A stretch of 64,000 bases of DNA, from assembly GCF_029962835.1 (NCBI RefSeq), contig NC_080588.1:65806001-65870000 (forward strand), in the 5' to 3' direction. Within the stretch, counting starts at the first letter, position 1; the number at the start of each line of letters is the position of its first letter. This DNA is from Magnolia sinica (lineage: Eukaryota; Streptophyta; Magnoliopsida; Magnoliales; Magnoliaceae). Of this stretch, positions 59,744 to 64,000 are shown in pieces. The notes under the pieces are model-generated. The model saw nothing but the letters and a program-made list of their open reading frames with translations, searched no databases and was not told the origin of the DNA. A program made the translations under genes and the position numbers.

Positions 59744-60024
59744 TAATTGGAAGGCCCGGCGTGAAAACCGATACCACTTTGACACGGGACAACTAACTGC
59801 TTGCTCTAAAAGCTGAGCGTAATGAATCAATCCCATGCCCCACATCCCATGGGGTAGGTCCTGAGTCGAACCCCCTCGTGGGCCCCACATCACATGGGTT
59901 ACGCCACCCGCATCACACCGCCTCACATGAGCCACCCGCCTCACAAGGTCTGCTAACCCTGACTATGCTCCGCATCCCACAAGCCACACTACTTGAGCTC
60001 GGTGTGAAAATGCCCTTGCATTAG
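59744..60024 (-). mobile_element. TRIM remnant
   Basis: A nearly full TRIM LTR copy (from TGACACGGGACAACTAAC at about 59778 to CCCTTGCATTA at 60024), preceded by a scrap of the primer site (GATACCAC) and a scrap of the other LTR end (CCCGGCGTGAAAA). Broken, same family as 22962-23485. Confidence 0.75.
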
Positions 60025-61570
60025 GCCTACCTTCTAAAATAGAGCTTAAGATCCCGTAGTTAGAGAATGTTGCTTGGTTAGAGAGTAATCACAGTTTAGA
60101 GAGTAATCACAGTATAGAAAACTACCATAAAATCCTTAAGAAAATGAAACTACGTATTTCAATAATAAAATTTCATGAAAATGTTAAAAGGTCAATAATC
60201 AGATAGTAGAACACTTTTCCCTAGTCCTAAAAATGACTTCAAGATTTTCTGTTTTTTATTTTTGGAAAAAAGTAAAAATTCTTGTTTTCTTCTTTCATTC
60301 TCAAATGAAGGAAAACTAGGATTTTATGAAAAACATTCACATGTTGGAACTCTCCACTTAAATTTCATGGACACAAAGTCTCAAGTTCATGGAACTCTCC
60401 ACTTGAATTTCATGGATAGAGAAATCTCTACCCTTATAAAAGGATACATTCTTTCTATTTTAGGCCCTTTAATTGTGGAACTTCAGTTATGAAATGATGA
60501 GTTTCATCGGCACCAAAATGCTAAAACGCTAAAGATTCATCGATTTCAAAAATTTCTGAAGCAAAAATAAGTCTAATTTAAACATTTAAAAAATATATAT
60601 ATAAAAATTCCAAAGTGACCCACCTTACTCGCCATTTTTTACCTTTCTTCATGTGTCGCTAGTCATCTCTCAATATATCATATAACTAATCTTTACACTG
60701 ACTTGTTCTAAACCCTAAACCCCAAACCTTAAACCCTAGAATTGCATACCAAATATTAATTTGGAGTTCCTAATTGCAGAAAGTGGCTTTTCTCGCAAAA
60801 GAAATTATCAAATTAACATTGGTTTCCCTGCTAAATTATCATAGCTAAGACGAAATGGTTTCTATATTCTGATACCACTTGAAGAAAAATGTCCCGTGCT
60901 TTAATATCATACTTTAGGGTAAAAACTGAGTTATAGGAAATAATGGAATTATATATGGATATGCATGTTAAAAACCCAAAACTATATCTAAGGAAAGCAT
61001 AAAATGCAACACTTGTGGAGATGATATAACATTTATCTTCCACATAAGAGCTCCAATGTTGGTCCATAAAATCTAGATTGAGAAAATGGTTTTTTGAGGA
61101 TCACTAATTCACCAAATAATTGACTCTGAACAACATTTGTAAAACCCAATGGGACTATTTTGTAAACTCTTATTTACAAAATGAGAGCTTGATTCACTTA
61201 AAAGGCTAGCATAAATCAAACTAATGTGGATTATTCCTCATATTTATTACAAGGAGCTGTAGTTTAAAATTCTTAAAAAGTATGTCTGGATTGCACTAGA
61301 AATGTGAAGTAAAGTTTTTTTTTAATCACTATTTTCACTAATATTACTTTCCTTTTGATTATAACATTGAATATTTTATATACATATCAATTGAAAATCT
61401 TATATTCATGAGACAACGGTTACACGGTATATCATACAATCACAAAAAATAGAATAATTGCCACATGAAATCCTCTAAATTTTTTTATTATCTAAACATC
61501 GCAAGGAGTTGCATCAATGGAAAACCTTCTCCATTTCCTTTCTTTTCCTTGAAATTGTTTATTGAAACAT
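60025..61570. other. intergenic, no gene seen
   Basis: AT-rich. Contains short telomere-like text at 60707-60740 and a direct repeat (GGAACTCTCCACTT.AATTTCATGGA) near 60348 and 60389. No exon recognised. Confidence 0.5.
60707..60740. repeat. degenerate telomere-like repeat
   Basis: CTAAACCCTAAACCCCAAAC followed by CTTAAACCCTAGA: about four copies of the plant telomere unit CCCTAAA with changes. Too short to be a former chromosome end; a repair or promoter origin is possible. Confidence 0.6.
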
Positions 61571-61575
61571 GCCCC

Positions 61576-61813
61576 AAGGACGTGTTTGGATATATCATTG
61601 ATTTGAATTTTAGTTGTTGGTCTAACCAAATTGGTGAAGAAAATTGTTATTTTGTTCATTATTGTTCTTGAGCTCCAAATCACAATTATATTACTTTCAA
61701 GTTGGATTTCGAAGAAAAATAACTACAATTTGAGTGCTACTCATTGATTATGAATGCCTGGAAAATACCACTGAATGTTCGCAATTCAATTCAGTTGTGC
61801 GGCCAAACACAGC
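61576..61813. mobile_element. MITE upstream of malectin-like exon
   Basis: Left end GGACGTGTTTGGATATATCA with TTTGAATTTTAG, right end CGCAATTCAATTCAG...GGCCAAACACAGCC, inverted. About 240 bp. Related in its ends to 21315-21585 and 62513-63700. Confidence 0.55.
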
Positions 61814-61933
61814 CTAGAACTCTATCAAACTTAGTGATTCGATAAACTTGGCCACTAGATCAGATGTTTTAAAACTTTTGGATTGAGATTTTTGGCGATA
61901 AACCCAACATTCATATTTTGCAATCTCATGCAG

Positions 61934-62459
61934 AGTTTGTGAGCATTGAGTGCTGCGCTCAGTCTGCTAACACCGAGCCATCGACCGGCATAAGCTGGAC
62001 TTCAGATGAAAGTTTTCCTCTCATCCAAGGAAAATGCATTCCTTTCGAGCCTCCTGTGTCGAACGATACAAGCTACAAGCAAGTGCGGATATTCAAATCA
62101 GACCACGGAAGCAGGTGGTGCTACAACTTGTCGACGATCAGTGGACACGATTACTTGATTAGGGGCACTTTCCTTCATGGCCCAAGTGTGCAAACTTTGC
62201 CGGATACCTTCTTTAACGTCTCGATCAGCACCACGTCAATAGCCCAAGTGAACAACTCCATTGATCCATTTGAAGTGGAGGGTGTTTTCAGAGCTACAAA
62301 TCACAATGTGGACTTCTGCTTAGTGACGGGGAATGGCTGTCCTTTCCTTTCGAAGCTCGAATTAAGGCCTTTAAGCAATTTCAGTTATGTAAATGGCGAT
62401 CCATCTGCTATTCTCAAGCTTGTTGCTAGAGTCGATCTTGGAAGCAAAAAGGAGATCAG
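61934..62459 (+). CDS. malectin-like domain protein, exon
   Basis: A 526-bp exon following a CTCATGCAG acceptor. It reads FVSIECCAQSANTEPSTGIS, WTSDESFPLIQGKCIPFEPP, RWCYNLSTISGHDYLIRGTF, LHGPSVQTLPDTFFNVSIST and VEGVFRATNHNVDFCLVTGN, then LSKLELRPLSNFSYVNGD. This is a malectin-like (di-glucose-binding-type) domain of plant LRR receptor-like proteins and kinases, an extracellular or ER-lumen carbohydrate-binding fold. It starts and ends inside codons (phase 2 at the donor GTTTGC). The signal-peptide exon is upstream and not identified. A kinase or LRR part, if any, is beyond the window. Confidence 0.88.
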
Positions 62460-62596
62460 GTTTGCTTATTTTGAGCATTGTTGTCAGTTTTGATTTGAGC
62501 CACTCATGCTAAGGATGCGTTTGGATCCGCCATAAATTCAATTGCAATAAGTAGTTTGATGAAGTAGAACGAACCAAATTGGAATTAACTTCCTCA

Positions 62597-62740
62597 GGCC
62601 CTGTTTGGGTGACACAATCTCATTTTAGTTAATCATAAGTCTTCTCAAGAATTATTTTTAATGCTTACCCAAAAGAGATATGGTCACTAATACATAATTA
62701 CAATTTACTAAAATGAGATGAACTTATTTTTAAGTGGCTC
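62597..62740. mobile_element. truncated PIF/Tourist-like MITE
   Basis: Starts GGCCCTGTTTGGGTGACAC, continues ATCTCATTTTAGTTAA, and has the inverted match TTTACTAAAATGAGATGAAC near its right side. The right terminal CAAACAGGGCC is missing. Related to the copy directly to its right. Confidence 0.6.
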
Positions 62741-62743
62741 TTA

Positions 62744-63527
62744 GGCCCTGTTTGGTTGCCATTTTAAAAATGATTTAATCTCATTTTAGTTAACAGTAAT
62801 TATGGGTTATCAGGATGTGGGTGGAGCAAATACAAACTTTTCTAGGATAGGCTTAACATACAAATCAATATGTGCGGCCCATCCTGATGTTCTAATGATA
62901 TCCAATCCGTCCATTGTGTGTGCTGTCTTGTTACCCTTGGATCCCAACACTCAGTTTGATTTAAAAAAAATCTATTGGGCCACACTATGTAAAATCATGT
63001 GTTGTGGCCTGATTGAGTTTTGTAATGGCCAAAATTTTCGGGTGTTCACTCATCCTAGTTAGTTTTATCTTTTGAATGGATTAGATGGCACATAGAAAAC
63101 ATGGTAGGCCCCACATACAATATGGAAGGTTTTTAATTGTGGGCATCCCCATGCTACCTGTTTCCTATATTGTGGCCCACCTGAGTTTTGGATTGGATAG
63201 GTTTTTGGGCACCAAGGAGAACATTATGGGGCACACATGATAGAAAAATTGGATGTCATTAAAACATCATTGTGGACCCCACACATCAATTTCTACCTTA
63301 ATATCCTAGAAACTTTTGTACTGGATCTTAGCCTCTACCAAGATTATTTTTGTCAGGTGCACTTATTGCTCTTGCGCTTGATTTATTCTCTATATAAAAA
63401 AGAGGGTTTTGAGGATATTAGCTCCTAACCCTAATCTTCCCTTAATCAGTTTTTAGTCATTACCAAAAGCTCCAATACATAACTAAAATGAGACGAACTC
63501 ATTTTAAAGTGGCAGCCAAACAGGCCC
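62744..63527. mobile_element. PIF/Tourist-like MITE with TTA duplication
   Basis: 784 bp, flanked by TTA (62741-62743, 63528-63530). Ends GGCCCTGTTTGGTTGCCATT and the reverse complement of GTGGCAGCCAAACAGGCCC; inversion extends through AATCTCATTTTAGTTA. The inner 560 bp contains Mutator-MITE-like words (GGCCCATCCTGATGTTC, GGCCCCACATACA), perhaps a further nested piece. Non-coding, in the intron. Confidence 0.8.
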
Positions 63528-63856
63528 TTAATTTCTATATTGAAGGATAGGACTCCAAATTGCAGTTGCATTCCTTTCCATTTGTACTAGAAAGTATAGT
63601 TGCAGTTAAATGGCTACCTTCTCATTACCAACTGATTTGGTCATTTTGTCATGCTTGAACTGACGTCGTGATTCAATTCAATCATGCATCCAAACACGGT
63701 CTACGATTATTACAGTGTGGGTGGAAAAAAGAAAAAGAAAAGAAAAATGCTTTTTTTTTATTATTTAAATTTATTTATTTATTTTTATTTATTATTTTTT
63801 TATCAACTTTTACATTACAATGTGTCATTTGACAAGATTTCCACATTCATACTCAG

Positions 63857-64000
63857 ATACCCGACAGATTCAAGTGATAGAATATGGACCATCGATGCAA
63901 GCTTTAATGCAATTCCTTCTAATGTGACCATCTATGGTGCCAATCCATCTGTGCCAATTGAAGTGCTCCAAACTGCAGTAACGAACACAGAACACTTGCA
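63857..64000 (+). CDS. malectin-like domain protein, next exon (cut by window end)
   Basis: After an ACTCAG acceptor it completes a split Arg codon and reads YPTDSSDRIWTIDASFNAIP, SNVTIYGANPSVPIEVLQTA, VTNTEHL. RYP.D..DRIW is the hallmark of the second half of the malectin-like domain of plant receptor-like proteins. Phase matches the exon at 61934-62459. The intron (62460-63856) is nearly all nested MITEs. Confidence 0.88.

Larger units (their letters stand above)
62513..63700. mobile_element. outer MITE in the malectin-like gene intron
   Basis: Left GGATGCGTTTGGATCCGCC and right GATTCAATTCAATCATGCAT...CCAAACACGGTC are inverted, with CAATTGCAATAAG-like inner text. Other MITEs (62597-62740, 62744-63527) are inserted within it. 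Confidence 0.55.

Noticed and set aside
60707-60740. Former telomere or chromosome fusion point
   Set aside because: Only about four imperfect units; too short to support such a claim.

Overview
The window is nuclear DNA from a seed plant. Intron-split plant genes sit in a dense background of nested transposons, many of them carrying GTGGGGCCCACC-type motifs. Long, transposon-filled introns and these repeats remind me of magnoliid genomes such as Magnolia or Cinnamomum relatives, but that is inference only. No tRNA, rRNA, CRISPR or bacterial-type operon was found.

Host genes. (1) 2668-4374, + strand: the last three exons of a CBL-interacting protein kinase (CIPK). Its 5' part is outside the window, and a nest of LINEs fills the upstream intron. 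(2) 6885-15832, - strand: a complete four-exon gene for a mitochondrial NAD-dependent isocitrate dehydrogenase regulatory subunit (384 residues). Its second intron holds a 5'-truncated LINE, LTR-like DNA and a tandem duplication. (3) 18122-21223, - strand: five exons of mitochondrial HSP70. A short exon at 33285-33326 encodes a mitochondrial targeting-type N-terminus in a matching splice phase. It has a TATA box and telo-box motifs and may be the first exon across a 12 kb transposon-filled intron. (4) 61934 to the window end, + strand: two exons of a malectin-like-domain protein, cut by the window edge. Genes 2 and 3 are both mitochondrial (TCA cycle and matrix chaperone); I see no evidence that they are co-regulated.

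Mobile DNA. LINEs (L1 type) lie at 1-2510 (nested), 9973-12238, 22080-23810 and 29700-31865. A TRIM (miniature LTR element) family occurs at 22962-23485, as a three-LTR tandem array at 28577-29538, and as a remnant at 59744-60024. An old Copia element (35225-43509) carries a nested Gypsy-type LTR with target duplications. A second Copia (47906-51923) and a Copia gag fragment (34495-35224) are also fossils. DNA elements include four ~540 bp Mutator-type MITEs, each with a 9-bp target duplication (one with a single mismatch), a hAT-type MITE with an 8-bp duplication, a degenerate hAT transposase gene (27230-28560), a long-inverted-repeat element (24215-26345), and several PIF/Tourist-like or hAT-like MITEs, many of them inside introns.

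The stretch 44-61 kb is mainly repeat-derived and intergenic. I found no previously undescribed gene system. The most unusual items are the 93-bp triplication at one end of a Mutator MITE, the proposed 12 kb HSP70 intron, the isocitrate dehydrogenase residue change, and the three-layer MITE nest in the malectin-like gene.
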